A DNA stretch of 64,000 nucleotides from Gavia stellata. Taxonomy: Eukaryota; Chordata; Aves; Gaviiformes; Gaviidae. Each line of letters starts with the position of its first letter. Position 1 is the stretch's first letter. Shown piece by piece: positions 1 to 12,780 of this stretch. The notes beneath the pieces are model-generated. The model saw only the letters and a list, made by a program, of their open reading frames with translations, did no database searches and had not been told where the DNA came from. The stretch lies in the NCBI RefSeq assembly GCF_030936135.1, contig NC_082603.1, forward strand, positions 12,492,880 to 12,556,879, read 5' to 3'. The position numbers were made by a program, and so were the translations under genes.

Positions 1-2202
1 CTTGATGGATTTCAACTGCTTGTACGAAATCCATTCAAGTGATTCCTTAGGGAGAGGATGTTGAAAAACATTCCTCCGCACTCCAAACTGTCCACAGGAG
101 TGCTGTCCCAGCGCCTCAGCAGGAGACTAGGGCTGGAGCAAGCGTGAGCTGCTTCCTCACCGTTACACTGTTTTCTCTAGGCTGAAGTTCAAGAACCTGC
201 TTACAGGGTTCAGGAAGACTTACAGCATGAGTAGCTGGCACATGAATAAAGGTTATTAACCTGTGTTCTTGAAGCAGTTTATCCCCTGTTGCAGGCTGCT
301 ACATTAGGCAGCTGCCCGGTCTCCCAAGTTGCTCATAAAGGATTGAAGTGTTCTGCTTGTATTTGGTGCTTAACAGCAGGGGCTGGTGCGTATTGTACGT
401 ATACAGTGATCAATCCAGTATAAAATAAGAGAAACAGTTCGTAAGGGGGTTTTTCTTTTTGTCAGTTATACTTTTAAAAGCTATTGATCTGCCAGAGAGT
501 GGTTTGGGGTTTTTTACATTTTTAAGGATTGCATGTTTTGATGCATCACCATCTGGTTATAGAATTAAGACGTAAGCATAGTTCAGCTTCAAAGAGGTTT
601 CAAGAGTTTAAATCAGTAGTAAATTTTTCATTAAATTGTCTTAAACTGACAAAGCGAGGGAATTTACAGTGTTCAAGATTGAGCTTGTAGCTCATGTTGT
701 TGAACCTCAGTTTGCAGTTGTGTATCAGGACCTAAATATAAGTAATAAAGTTTAAAGTCTTAAACTCCTGGTGGAAAAACTTAAAACCTACAATGGAGGC
801 ATAAAGAAGAGATGTAGAAATGTGGAGCTTTCTGAATAAGATCTTATGCATATTTTCTGTATGGTTCTATAGGCAATCTCCTTTAAAAAGCACTCATTTT
901 AAGAGATAGAAAATGAACATTTGTCAGCAGCTATCAAAGCTGAGAGACTGAAGCAGCCTTGCTTTTGTATCTGTGTACGTACAGACATTGCAATATTTGT
1001 CTTTAGACTGCTTATCTCCTGTTAATTTCTGATAGCTTATTTCCTAAGAACATGTCAGATGTTTTCCCCCTCTAGTGAAAAAGGCAATTTTGAGTTACTG
1101 TGTTTTAAAACTTACTGGGGACCTTTGGAAATTACTTCAAGCACTAAAGCAGAATGTGTTCAGCACCTTATTTGTCCTGCAGTAGCCACTGGCCTTATGA
1201 AGCAACTTAACCTAAGCCAACTAAAACTCCTTTTCCCCAGTGCCTGCAGTGTGCTGTCTCTGGGGGCGAGTCCATGGGCTGAAAACTCCTTTCCTTACAG
1301 CCTAGCTCCTCAATAACTTAATTTAATATGAACTATTTTTGAAACTGGATGGCAAGGCATAGGTAATGGTGATCAATACAGTACTTTTGATGAAAAAAAA
1401 CCCCAAACCTTCTGCAGTTCACTGGAATGACATCACTTCTTGCATTGTTATAGCAGCCCTTAAGCTGTGCGGCACCGGAGTTGAAGAGAAAAAGGCATGA
1501 TGTAAGGAAAAGGAGTTGTGTCTCTAACATTTTTTTTAAGAAACCTCTGTGTCTCAGACTTAGTTTATTTCCATGTCTAGGTTCAGGTGAGCCACCTGAA
1601 GTTTGCGCTACGAGTTAGGATGTGAACAGGAGCTCTGAATTTAATTACAGGTTAATTCAAGGTTGCCTGGTTATTTACTTAAAGTAATTTTTTTTCTTTA
1701 ATGTCACAATTGAAGAAATTTATCTACCTCTGGTTCACATAGCAGCTGCCTTCAGCTTTATATCAAAGATACAGGGTTTGAAGACTTTCAGTTGAAGCCT
1801 CCCTGATGCATCTGTCAATCTGTGGAATTCAAACTTTTCCAAAAACAATTGTTTCTAGCCTGCAGAAAATATTTTAAAATATGGCCGGTGTGCCACCTCT
1901 TTGTGCATCATCTTTCTAGCCAGCTTTCCAGGTGAGCACCATCACAAAGGTCCTGCACATTGGTTGGCTTTCTGTCAAAGTCAGTGTTATCACTGGGGAT
2001 TAGGAGTAAAGCTATGTGTATCACACAGCTGCTGCTTCATTTGGGCCATGTAACTTGTGTCGCTTAGCCAGACACCTATTACACTGCCCAGTGCTGGTGG
2101 TATCTTGAGATATGTCTATTAGAACTACATGATCTAGATGTTGAAAACTTTCAGTAATTGTTTGATGTGGACTATTTATCTGATAGCAGTTGCCTGATAT
2201 GC
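1..2202. other. Gene-free intergenic stretch (left edge)
   Basis: No open frame here is long or recognisable, and I see no exon of a known protein. The sequence is AT-rich with scattered T and A runs. An AATAAA hexamer lies at about 246-251 with GT-rich sequence after it, so a 3' UTR of a gene beyond the left edge is possible. In mammals the upstream neighbour of VAV3 is SLC25A24, which would be transcribed in the same direction, but nothing in the sequence proves it. Treat as intergenic. Confidence 0.5.
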
Positions 2203-2460
2203 TGATTTTGCCTGGGGTGGAGTTAATTCTATTCCTAGTAGCTGGTATAGTACTGTGTTTTGGATTTAGGATGAGAATAATGTTGATAACACACTGATGG
2301 TTTCATTGTTGCTGAGCAGTGCTTACACAGAGTCAAGGCAGTTTCTGCTTCTCACACCGCCCCACCCACGAGTAGGCTGGGGGTGCACAAGAAGTTGGGA
2401 GGGGACACCGACTCCAACTGACCAAGGGATATTCAGTACCATATGACATCATGCTCAGCA

Positions 2461-2466
2461 TATAAA
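2461..2466 (+). promoter_or_regulatory. TATA box of the LTR promoter
   Basis: TATAAA lies in the left LTR arm, in the usual U3 position just upstream of the expected transcription start. The CR1 insertion point (about 2494) is about 30 bases downstream, so the promoter has been cut from its own leader and polyadenylation signal. Any transcript started here would run into antisense CR1 sequence. Confidence 0.5.
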
Positions 2467-2493
2467 GCTGGGGAGAGAAGAAGGAAGGGGGGC

Positions 2494-4938
2494 ATTACAG
2501 AATCATTAAGGTTGGAAAAGACCTGTAAGATCATCAAGTCCAACCATCAACTAACACCACCATGCCCATTAAACCATGTCCTGCAGTGTCATGTCCACAC
2601 GTTCCTCGAACACCTCCAGGGATGGTGACTCCACCACCTGCCTGGGCAGCCTGTTCCAATGCTTCACCACTCTCTCAGTAAAGAAGTTTTTCCTAATATC
2701 CAGCCTGAACCTCCCCTGGCACAACTTGAGGCCGTTTCTTCTTGTCCTGTCGCTAGCCACTTGGAAGAAGAGACCAACACCCACCTCTCTGCAACCCCCT
2801 TTCAGGTAATTGTGGAGAGTGATCAGGTCTCTCCTCAGCTTCCTCTTCTCCAGGCTGAACAACCCCGGTTCCCTCAGCCGCTCCTCATAAGATTTGTGCT
2901 CCAGACCCCTCACCAGCTTCATCGCCCTTCTCTGGACACGCTCCAGCACCTCAATGTCCTTCTTGTAGTGAGGGGCCCAAAACTGAACACAGGATTCGAG
3001 GTGCGGCCTCACCAGGGCCAAGTACAGGGGCACGATCACCTCCCCACTCCTGCTGGCCACACTATTTCTGATACAGGCCAGGATGCCGTTGGCCTTCTTG
3101 GCCACCTGGGCACACTGCTGGCTCATATTCAGCCAGCACCAGGTCGTTTTCCACTGGGCAGCTTTCCAGCCATTCGTCCCCAAGCCTGTAGCGTTGCATG
3201 GGGTTGTTGTGCCCCAAGTGCAGGACCCGGCACTTGGCCTTGTTGAACCTCATACAGTTGGCCTGGGCCCAACGATCCAGCCTGTCCAGATCCCTCTGCA
3301 GAGCCTTCCTACCCTCGAGCAGATCAACACTCCCGCCCAACTTGGTGTCGTCTGCAAACTTGCTGAGGGAGCACTCCATCCCCTCATCCAGATCATCGAT
3401 AAATATATTAAACAAGACTGGTCCCAAAACTGAGCCCTGGGGGACTCCGCTTGTGACCGGCCGCCAACTGGATTTGACTCCATTCACCACGACTCTCTGG
3501 GCTCGGCCGTCCAGCCAGTTTTTTACCCAGCGAAGAGTGTAACTGTCTAAGCCACGATTCGGCAGCTTCTCCAGGAGAATACTGTGGGAGACAGTGTCAA
3601 AGGCTTTACTAAAGTCCAGGCAGACAACATCGACAGATTTTCCCTCATCCACTAGGCAGGTCACCTGGTCGTAGAAGGAGATCAGGTTGGTCAAGCAGGA
3701 CCTGCCTTTCCTGAACCCGTGCTGGCTGGGCCTGATCCCTTGGTTGTCCTGCACATGCCCTGTGAGAGCCCTCAAGATGAACCTCTCCGTAATCTTCCCC
3801 AGCACTGAGGTCAGGCTGACAGGCCTGTAGTTCCCCGGATCCTCCTTCCGGCCCTTCGTGTAGATGGGCGTCACGTTGGCAAGCCTCCAGTCATTTGGGA
3901 CCTCCCCTGTTAACCAGGACTGTTGGTAAATGATGGAGAGTGGCTTGGCAAGCTCCTCCGCCAGCTCCCTCAGCACCCTTGGGTGGATGCCATCAGGCCC
4001 CATAGACTTGTGGGTGTCCAGGTGGCAGAGCAGGTTGTTAACTGCTTCCTCCTGGATCACGGGGAGTTTATTTTGCTCTCCATCCCTGTTTTCCAGCTCA
4101 GGGAGTTGAATAACCTGAGGATACCCGGTCTGGCTATTAAAAACTGAGGCAAAGAAGGCATTAAAGTACCTCGGCCTTTTCCTCATCCTTGGTGGCAATG
4201 TTGTTGTCCCTGTCCTGTGTCTGCCCCATACCCCCCCCAGCATCCAGTAAAGGATGGAGATTCTCCTTGGCTCTCTTTTTGTTGTTAATATATTTATAGA
4301 AGCATTTTTTGTTATCCCTTATGACCGTGACCAGATTGAGCTCTAGCTGGGATTTTGCCTTTCTCATTCCCTCTCTGCATGACCTAGCGAGGTCCTTGTA
4401 CTCTTCTTCAGTTGCCTGCCCCTTCTTCCAAAGGTAATAAGCTCTCCTTTTTTCCCTGAGTTCCAGCAAGTGCTCCCCATTCAGCCAGGCCCGTTGTCTT
4501 CCCCGCTGGCTCTTCTTACGGCACATGGGGACTGCCTGCTCCTGCGCCTTTAAGATTTCCTTCTTGAAGAACATCCAGCCTTCCTGCACCCCTTTGCCCT
4601 TCAGGACTGTCTCCCAAGGGACACTCTCAACCAGTGTCCTGAACAGGCCCAAGTCTGCCCTCCAGGAGTCCATCGTAGTGGTTTTGCTGACCCCCCTCCT
4701 TACCTGGCCAAGAATTGAGAACTCTATCCTTTCATGGTTGCTAAGCCCAAGACAGCCTCCGACCATCACTTCTCTCACAAGTCCTTCTCTGTTTGTGAAC
4801 AGCAGGTCAAGCAGGGCACCTCCCCTTGTAGGCTCCCTTACCAGCTGTGTCAGGAAGTTATCTTCCACACACTCCAGGCACCTCCGGGACCGTTTCCTCT
4901 CGGCTGTGTTATACTTGCAGCAGACGTCCGGTAAGTTG
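2494..4938 (-). mobile_element. CR1 LINE retrotransposon, 5'-truncated, nested in the LTR
   Basis: About 2.4 kb of CR1 on the minus strand. The element's 3' end is at the left, with a single terminal AATGATTCTGTAAT-like unit at about 2496-2509. The 5' truncation is at about 4938, in the last part of the endonuclease domain, where the reverse strand reads NLPDV just before the junction. Truncation of this kind is typical of incomplete target-primed reverse transcription. The LTR resumes directly at 4939, which shows the CR1 inserted after the LTR did. It is more diverged and has a different 3' end from the two shorter CR1 copies in the window, so it probably belongs to another subfamily. Confidence 0.92.
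2569..4938 (-). pseudogene. CR1 ORF2 remnant: endonuclease end, reverse transcriptase and C-terminal region, frameshifted
   Basis: The reverse strand carries three overlapping frames that together cover most of CR1 ORF2. Frame one (about 4938 to 4161) has the end of the endonuclease and the linker, with VREPTRGGALLDLLFTNREG. Frame two (about 4170 to 3140) has the reverse transcriptase: the [12 protein letters not shown] region, [37 protein letters not shown], the [14 protein letters not shown] block and the catalytic FADD box. Frame three (about 3147 to 2569) has the C-terminal region with [20 protein letters not shown], ending in DMV and a stop. Small indels near 4168 and 3145 shift the frame, so no intact protein can be made, although the catalytic motifs themselves are still readable. 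The N-terminal part of ORF2 and all of ORF1 are absent. Confidence 0.9.
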
Positions 4939-5094
4939 GATGTTCAGAGTTATGGCGTTTGTCTTCCCAAGTAACCGTTACGCATGATGGAGCCCTGCTT
5001 TCCTGGAGATGGCTGAACACCTGCCTGCTGATGGGAAGTAGTTGAATGAATTCCCTGTTTTGCTTTGCTCGCGTGCGTGGCTTTTACTTCACCT

Positions 5095-5100
5095 ATTAAA
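5095..5100 (+). terminator. LTR polyadenylation signal (ATTAAA variant)
   Basis: ATTAAA lies in the right LTR arm, followed by T/GT-rich sequence and then the G-run. This is the usual R/U5 arrangement for this LTR type. It is separated from the LTR TATA box by the 2.4-kb CR1 insertion. Confidence 0.4.
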
Positions 5101-5624
5101 CTGTGTTTATCTCAACCCATGAGTGTACTCACTTTTTACTCGCTTTTACTTTTACTGTTCTGATTCTCTCCCCCATCCCAGCGGGGGGGGGAGTGAGCAA
5201 GCAGCTGTGTGGTGCTTAGTTGTTAAACCACAGCACCTGGAGAGGGATTTACAAGAAACATGTATGAATGGTGTTGCTATCTTTCTTAGTGAAGAGGAGA
5301 TGTGCTTCCTTTTGGTTGTGTTTGCCACATCCCTCCCTCAGGCAATGTAAAATAGTTATGTTTAAATTGTTATCTCTCTGTGTCTTGACACTGTAGATGA
5401 CATTCAGAGATAAAGGCACTACACATCTGATGAAAATTTTGCTTGGTGAGGAGAATTAAAATGCCACTAAATAATAATGCCATGAAAATAGTAAGATTTT
5501 GAACTCTTACACTGCTTCCCATCTATCCCAAGCCATTATGTTTTCCAACGGTATTCACATTAAAGGGGAAAACGTAAGGCAAAAAGGCAACAGTATGTTG
5601 CTATGTTGTACAGCATACAGATGT

Positions 5625-5745
5625 TTTGATGGATGGAGAAGTTAGGTAACTCTCCCAAAGTCACAAGAGAAGTCGGTGACCACCAGGAATAGAAGCCACG
5701 CATGCTGACAACCAAGTCTGTGCGAGCCACAAGACCATCCTTCCT
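5625..5745 (+). repeat. Ancient MIR / L2-L3-type 3' tail relic
   Basis: The block has the familiar order of an old amniote SINE/LINE tail: a GTTAGGTAACT...CCAAAGTCAC core, a GGAATAGAAGCCA stretch, and an end resembling the usual 'CTAACCACTAGACCAT' terminus (here GAGCCACAAGACCAT). It is strongly diverged, as expected for an insertion predating birds. I cannot separate MIR from an L3/CR1-like tail by eye. Confidence 0.6.
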
Positions 5746-8073
5746 CCTGCATATAGAGAAGCATTGGCACGCAAGGGAAGTACTTTCTGTGGTTTTGGAG
5801 AGGCTGTTCCAGTGATTCTGATGTTATCAGCAGAAGGACACAAATACTCTACTTTTTACATGGAGGGCTGACTGCAAGGTTCTTGCTGTAATTATTTTGT
5901 AATTTTGGCTGCTCGCAAACTGGACTCCTTTTTCGAGGGTTGGCCAAATATTCCTTATGCAGGAGGAAGGAAGAAGGTGAAAGATGAATCTACCATTTTT
6001 GGAGAGAGAATAATTATTGAAGGGGCTGGTGAGAAAAAAAGCAAAAAAATCCATGTAGTGCCTGTCAATCCTGAGGTGCAAAGCCCTTTGGTCCGTGTCA
6101 TACCAGGCACTCTTGAGCAGAGTGCATGTGCAAAGAAAGAGCTTTTAAGACTGGTAAGAAGAAATGGTCTTTAGTGCCAGCTTTTAAATCTAGGTCTGAC
6201 ATAAGTCATGGAAAGTATCACTACGTTCAGTTATCTGTTTTATTAGCAATTCTCAAATACACTCGTTTTTTCCATGGTTAACACCACTTCCCAATTTTCG
6301 GTAGTTGTCTGTCAACCCATCTTGTCTCCCCTCAGTCTCCCTTCAGTCTGCACGGACAGTAATTCCAGCAGCAACCGACAGTGTAAGTAGTGACACCATG
6401 TAAGCAAGCCTGGAGAAATAGCAATTAACACTTAACAGCAGTAGTTTGAGAGAGTCAGCTGTCCACTAGCCTGGGTGCAGCTAAACTATTTGGGACAGGG
6501 AGGGAAAAGGCAGAGAACACAGCCCCTCGTGTCCCACAACATGGGAATGGGCGCTGCCTTGGGTGCTGGTGATTGTGGAGAAACAGCTTTTCCTTCCTCC
6601 GATAATCTCTCTAGAACTGGGGGCTAGATTGTAGAAGCATCAGGTGGCTTCTGCAGAGCCTGGTCACAGCCGTATGCTAGGTTTTATCAATATTAAAAAT
6701 TGCCTAGTCCATACTTCTGTAAGTAATGGAAAGACAATAGTAAAATAATTTTCTCTAGAAGTCATTTTTTATCCACAGAAATGTTTTGGGAGGTGAAGGA
6801 AGTTATTGACCATTTTATAGTATATTAAATAAACAGTGTGAGTCTGCAATTATTCTATATTGTCATCTTGGAATAAGATGGGAATGATAAAAAGAAGTGG
6901 CGTTTAGTCATCTGTCACAAACATGCTTTTCTTGCAGGTGCAACAGAAGTTAAAAAAAATTAAATATAAAATCACTATGTAATGTTAATATTGCAATACT
7001 GACCAAAGGCCTTAGGTAGGCTGGAGGTCCCATAGCTTTAGGTGTTGTGCAAACCATAAATAACTATTTCTCCCTTAAAAAGCTTACAAATGCTGACAGT
7101 CTTTTTGTAGACAAGACTTTCTGTGAGTGCAGAGAGGGTTCTTGCTCAGCTGTGACTTGAGAGTAGTCATCTTGAAATTGGGAAGGAAGCAAAAGGTAGA
7201 GTAAGTGCAAATGAAAATAGAAGTTGGAGAAACTGAAGGAGAAAATTCATTTGTGGAACAAAAAGCTGTTGAGTATGAAAAAGTGCTGAGCACAACTCGT
7301 TTCAGTGGAACTTTGGCTTATGTAGCAGCTGGTAAGAGCCAGAGACATTTGGGTTCCCAAATGTACGTCATGCTCTGGTTGGCACTGCAACTTCTGATGT
7401 GGGAGTCCAAGAAGTCTTCCCCAAAAGAGCCCGAGCACTTAGGCACATAACTCCCCCCGAGCTCTGCTGTGGCTTTATTGCAGTGAGAGAAAAGAGACTC
7501 TCCTAAGCACTTAGGCCAAGATTTTTTGAGGGTTAGATCCCTGACTATTATTGAAATGAATTCTTGGGCTAAATTAACTTCTTAATTCTTTCAATTCTTC
7601 AGCCTTTTAATACTGAGTTTTCAGTGTCTTACTACATAAAAATATCTGTGCCTTACTGCAGCATCGAATTGGATTCATAGTCACATACATTCCCTTCTGG
7701 CAGCTTTTCTTCTGTTAACGTTGCTCTGATTAGCTGTAAAAGATTGAGCAGATATTCTTGAAATAGGTTGTTCCTAAGGGCCACTCCGACATTTATCCTC
7801 TTACAGTACGGCTCAGCTGGGAATGGCAATTTACTCTTGTAACAGGTTGACCAAGGATCAGCTGCAGTATTAAAAGATTAGTACCCAGTTAATTTCCAGT
7901 GGGCTGTTCTGTAATAAACGCAGCATGCTGATGCGGATTGTCAACATTTTAATGTCTTTCTCATTTACATAATATTTTATTTGAAATCTAGCTTAAAAGA
8001 AACCCTGTATTCTATTAATTTATTCTATGCCATTAAGAAACACTTTTATTTTAAACTTATGATTTATATAATG

Positions 8074-8085
8074 ATATATATATAT
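8074..8085. repeat. Short TA microsatellite
   Basis: About six TA units in an AT-rich setting. No further meaning is evident. Confidence 0.6.
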
Positions 8086-11000
8086 TTGGACATCTGGACA
8101 ATAACTCTAACAAAGCAAACAAGCCACTCTTAACTAATAGGTTGCAGTGCTGCCAACCAGAACAAATGAGAAATACATGGACTCAGTATTAAAAAAATGA
8201 ACCAGTTAATTTGTTTTCAAGGATTATTAATATGATTCAATCTTGCTTATTAATGACCGCTGTACCTGCAAAATTGAATACAGCTGTTATAACAATGTTT
8301 GTATTTATCTAGTGACCTCGCTATAAACAGCGATCACTGTAGCATTGCAGATCTGCTTCTATCTCATTTTCCAAGTGCTGCTACATGATTAAATTGATTT
8401 CTAACGAACCCAAGACTGTATTCTGTGCCAGTAGAGAGTTAGCAAAACCCAGAAAATGTTAAAAAAGCTGGATGTAGTCTAAGCACAATGTCTCAAGGAG
8501 TCTGAGAGAAAATGAACTTGGATGAGGATTTCCTGACTAAACTTTCAATACTGTCTCTGTAGCAGTTTTTAATCCTGCATTCTTCACAGTATCACATACA
8601 CTTAATGCAGCGCAGTAATTAGGTTCAAGGTAGGCCACTGTTTATGGGACAACAACAGTAGCACTACAATTTCCTGCCTTTAATTCACTAGGTGTATCAG
8701 CACCCTCATTCCTTGCTGCCCTCTCCGTTCTGCAGAGTTACGGAGACAAGGGCTTGCGTGGGGCTTACGCACCAAACAACAAACTTTCTGTGTAGGAATT
8801 GGTAGGCAGGAGACTCGGCAGTCTGCGGTGGAAGTTCTTTGTCCGGTGTCTTGAATTCTGCTGGATCCTTTTCTGCTGCCCTGGATACAACAGCACTTTG
8901 ACATTACTTTGGATTGTAGCCATGGTGGATGCTACAACTCTATTTTTCTCCTGAGAACAGATGGTGTTTTCTGATCAGTTCTAGTCAGTTGTTTAATGCT
9001 AACTTTTACATGTAAAATAATTATGCAAGAAAATTGAAAAATGCCTTTGCCCTCAGAGTGAGACTATCTTTCTTTAGACGATGAGCAACACGAGTAGGAA
9101 TTGTGGTGTTTGTCTTTTGGCCTTGGGAGCTGTTACAGTGTCAGCAAGAGTTATGAGATGCTTCAGTTGACTTCGTACTGTGTCCACAGCCTCTCTGTGC
9201 CCAGTATGCTGTGGAGTGAATGTTTACAGACCTTCTTTGGATGCTGCGGCAGCTTCTTTCGAACTGCAAAAAGTTATGCCAGATCTGCTCAAAATAATTC
9301 AAAGTGTGCTGGATTTGCTCGCTTGTGCTGTGTGTGAACTACAGATGAAGCTGAGCGTGTGCCTTTCCCGCAAAATCTAGAAGATGTGTTGGTAGTTTAG
9401 CAGCTTTTGAAGCACTGGCTATTGCACTCACAAGAGCCTATGTTTTTTCATCCATTAAACAACAGCATCTCTGGTTCACGTATGATAAGAAGTGATACTA
9501 TTTGTAACCATGTGCATTTGCTTTCTTTTCTATGGGTTGTTTAAAAAAATCTGTTACTGAAGGGTTGTTTTCCTCGTTTGCGTGGCTGGCTTGTGATGGC
9601 TTTCCTTGCTTGGTTCAGGTTTGCTGATGCCCCACTTTGCATCTAAAACCTCTTGGCAAAGAGCATGAAATGTTTTTCGTCTTCTGCCCTGGAGGCTCTG
9701 CAGAAGCTTCTGCACTGGCTAAGCCTGCTCTTCGCCTTATGTTTAAAAAATAAAAAGCAATTACCCCTGCTGTCAGGCAGCCGGCAAGTAATGTGCATCC
9801 TTGCCTCGGAAAAGGTTCCCAGCCCCCGTGCTGCTCCTTGTGTATGGAAGCTGGGCTCATAATATCGCAAAACAAAATCCAGGGTGGTGCCATCAGCCTG
9901 TGATTGGCTTTGGAGACTGAAAAAGCACGAAATTTTATGGACTATGCTCTGAAGTCAGTAAAAGACTGTGTTTTGCCCTCGCTAGTCTTGGCTTGAGATA
10001 AAAGTAACTGTGGACAATGTATTCGATTGGTAGGAATCACAGGCAGTGGAAAGCACATTAGCATTTCAGATTTATAGTATTACTAGTCCAATACTATGTG
10101 TGAAACGATAGCCAGTAATTTCAGCAGCAAAAGTAAAACCCATGTAAAAAATGATTAAGCAACAATATGTCTAGAGGGCAAGATATTTTGAGTAAGTAGT
10201 TGGCCTTTGTCCTTGCTTAAATGTTTTTAACCTTTCCAGTGGTATAAGTGGATTGTGGATATATTTATAATGTGCATTGGTATTTGCAGTTGAACAGAAA
10301 TCTTGAGCTAATGTTGCAGCTTATTAAATAAGATGCAGGAAGAGATATATCACAATGGATATACTGCTAACATGAAAAATAGATTTTGTTCATTGTACTT
10401 AAGAAGGAAAAAAACCCCACGTGTTGTCGAGATAAATAGATCAGTCTAAAGTCAGTGCCGAGTTGCATAAAACTTAACTTCAAATCATTAACGTTTAGTC
10501 ATGTTACAAGTATCTGAAAACAGAGCTTGATAATCAGAAGACTGTTAAAATGTCAAGCATCCTTAACAGTAGCCACTACTCTGAGCCTTACGTTGAAGTG
10601 TGAAATTAAACCTCTCACGTTTCCTGCGTCAGGATGCAGTTGTTGAAGATATGTACTGTATTTAAATTTTACAACAATAACTTCATGTACCTAATTGTTA
10701 ATTACATTTTGCCACCCTGCTGCAACAGTGTACAAGGCCTTGTAACTGAACATCAGACTTGAGGAGCTTTCACTGGGCTCAATAGGAACTCTTCTCCCAA
10801 CCAGCAGCTGCCTCTCTTCGGACAAAAGCCTTGTTGAGGAGATGGCTTCACAAAGGAGTTCTCCCACCCTCCCCAGGAGGAGGGTACCTGGGAGACTGAG
10901 CACAGGGTAGGGCTTCCCAAAGGGCTTAGCACATTGTAATGCAGAGGAAAAATACGACTTCTTGTGCTGGTGACAAACCTATACCTCTCAGAATTGTGTT

Positions 11001-12579
11001 GTGCCTCTAAGCTTTGTAATCTGGAAATGAGAATAGAGGAATTGCCTCCTTCCTCGCAACTGGGTCAAACAAGTACAGCAGAGGCTGGCTGCGTTGCTTC
11101 CTTAATCATCCATCTGCCTGAGAGCCTGCATCTTCAGTCTAAAGGAATCTGTGGGGTATCTTAGGTCATCTTTGCCTCACAGTAAGTTCTATGTCTGCCA
11201 ACAGACATTCACAGCATCAGGGCTTAAGGTATTTATATATCACTCGAAAGAAAAAAAGAGTTTTGCAAATTTTTGGAGGTAACTGGAATCCTCTCTCTTC
11301 AGCTTTTTCCACTTCTGTGTTTCTCTGTCCCATAAGCCTTATTTTAATCCTTATTTTGCACAATGATGTTGTGAGATGATAGAAATAGAAAGTTTTGGTC
11401 AGGAGCAGAACAGTTGTATGAAGAGTTACGAAAATAGAGGCCTATAGAGCGTTATGTTCTTTCCCTCCAAATATCATTGTGTGTTTCCCCAGCTCTGCCA
11501 CCATTGAAGTAATTCAAAAAAGAAAGAACCCAAACTAAGTTTGCCAGCTCAGGCAGAGAAGTGAAAAACAGAGTTGAGAAAATGTTGCCTTGTGCACCTG
11601 GAGCTACAGTACTGAGAATCATACAGATACTAAGATAGAAATGCATATTGTTATATACATGAATTGCAAATTGTTTGCAAGTACCAACAAAAGACTTGAT
11701 GGCAATTGAAATTGGAGAGTTCCTGGTCTTTTTGTATAAGCAACAAGTGATTTAGGTCCACAGGTGTAAGCTGCTGATGGCTCTTCGGGGCTGCACCTGG
11801 GTGGCTTCCTCAGCAGTGCTGTGTGGACAGCTGCTCTGAGGAAGCATCTTCCGAAGTTATTTTAGGTGCTGTCTCAACTTCCCAGGCTGCATCTTTACCA
11901 TCTATCTTTGCTAGAATTATAATAGTAGCGTAAGGCAGAGGTGCGTGCTGTTCCCGTCGAGCTGGCCCTCACAAAGCTCAGGCTGGCCGCCTGTGTCGTG
12001 CCTTCCTTTGCATCAGGAGAGCTACCTGAAATGCAAAACCAGCCTTCTCATAAAGATGTACCGTAGCTGTCTGGATTTCTCACAGAAGTTTCATAGAAAT
12101 TAACGCCAAGCGAGTGCAGTGCAAAATTGTAGTACGTAATGCATGCATGCTGTGCTTGATTCTTGCTTGCCTTAAACTGCATGCCGTCATTCTTACAGGT
12201 GCAGAGCAAGATGTAGGAGTGGAAATTGCCATCAACTCAAAACCGTAACACTTTGCACATTGGTGGAAATGACTAATCAAGGTGCAAAGCAACAGCTTTC
12301 AGAATGTGGTCTTGAGTTATTAATAGAGCTGTGGTTTTGCTAGGTCAGGAATGGCACAGCTGTTTGTTTTTTCTTGTGTTCCAGTGGACCAGTGGAAATG
12401 AATTTACTTTATTCTTTTAATCTTTCTCAAACCATGTTAATTTTTCACTAGCTAGCATGCATGTCGGGGCTGAATCCTGGGCTCTGCTTTGATACAGCTA
12501 ATGAAAATTGCCACTCCTATCTGCATCATTAGCCTAATGTTAGTTAATAATACTTAGTATCTTGCATAGTCACTTGTCT

Positions 12580-12780
12580 CTTCAAAGCACTTAACAGCTA
12601 TTAACTAATTAATCCTCACAAGATGCCTGTGAGTTGGAAGGTAAATAAATATTAATGTTCCCCTTTTAGCAAAGGGGGAACCAGATAGGAAGCTTAAGTG
12701 ATTTGCATGGACTTAGAGGCAGAGCTGGCAAGAGAAGTCCTGTGCTTTAGTGCTTGTGCTTATCCTTCCAGCCACACTGG
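12580..12780 (+). repeat. Ancient MIR-like (CORE-SINE/L2-tail) element
   Basis: The order of blocks follows the MIR consensus as I know it: AAAGCACTTAACAGCTATTAA, then TAATCCTCACAAGATGCCTG, a CCCCTTTTAGCAAAGGGGGAA block in place of 'CCCATTTTACAGATGAGGAA', GCTTAAGTGATTTGCATGG, and AGGCAGAGCTGGCAAG. About 200 bases are recognisable. The match is better kept than in most birds' MIR relics, which could mean it lies in constrained DNA. Confidence 0.7.

Larger units (their letters stand above)
2203..5235 (+). mobile_element. Avian ERVL-like LTR, probably solo, interrupted by a CR1 insertion
   Basis: Two arms of a single long terminal repeat are separated by a CR1 LINE. The left arm is about 2203-2493. 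It starts with TG, includes a GC-poor U3 and has a TATA box (TATAAA at 2461-2466). The right arm is about 4939-5235. It continues the same LTR, has the ATTAAA polyadenylation-type hexamer at 5095-5100 and a G-run near 5186-5193, and ends in CA. The arms match, from memory, an LTR family common in neoavian genomes. No gag, pol or env sequence lies next to it, so it looks like a solo LTR left by recombination. I could not find a convincing target-site duplication at the two ends. Boundaries are good to a few bases. Confidence 0.75.

Noticed and set aside
1..260. 3' UTR of SLC25A24 ending near the AATAAA at about 246
   Set aside because: Only mammalian gene order suggests it. I see no coding end or other evidence, so it is not annotated as a feature.
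2576..3542. Plus-strand open frames opposite the CR1 element
   Set aside because: These are antisense shadows of the CR1 reverse transcriptase frames on the minus strand.
5905..6174. 89-codon lysine-rich frame as a small gene
   Set aside because: No family recognised, no promoter or splice context, and the length is within chance for this composition.
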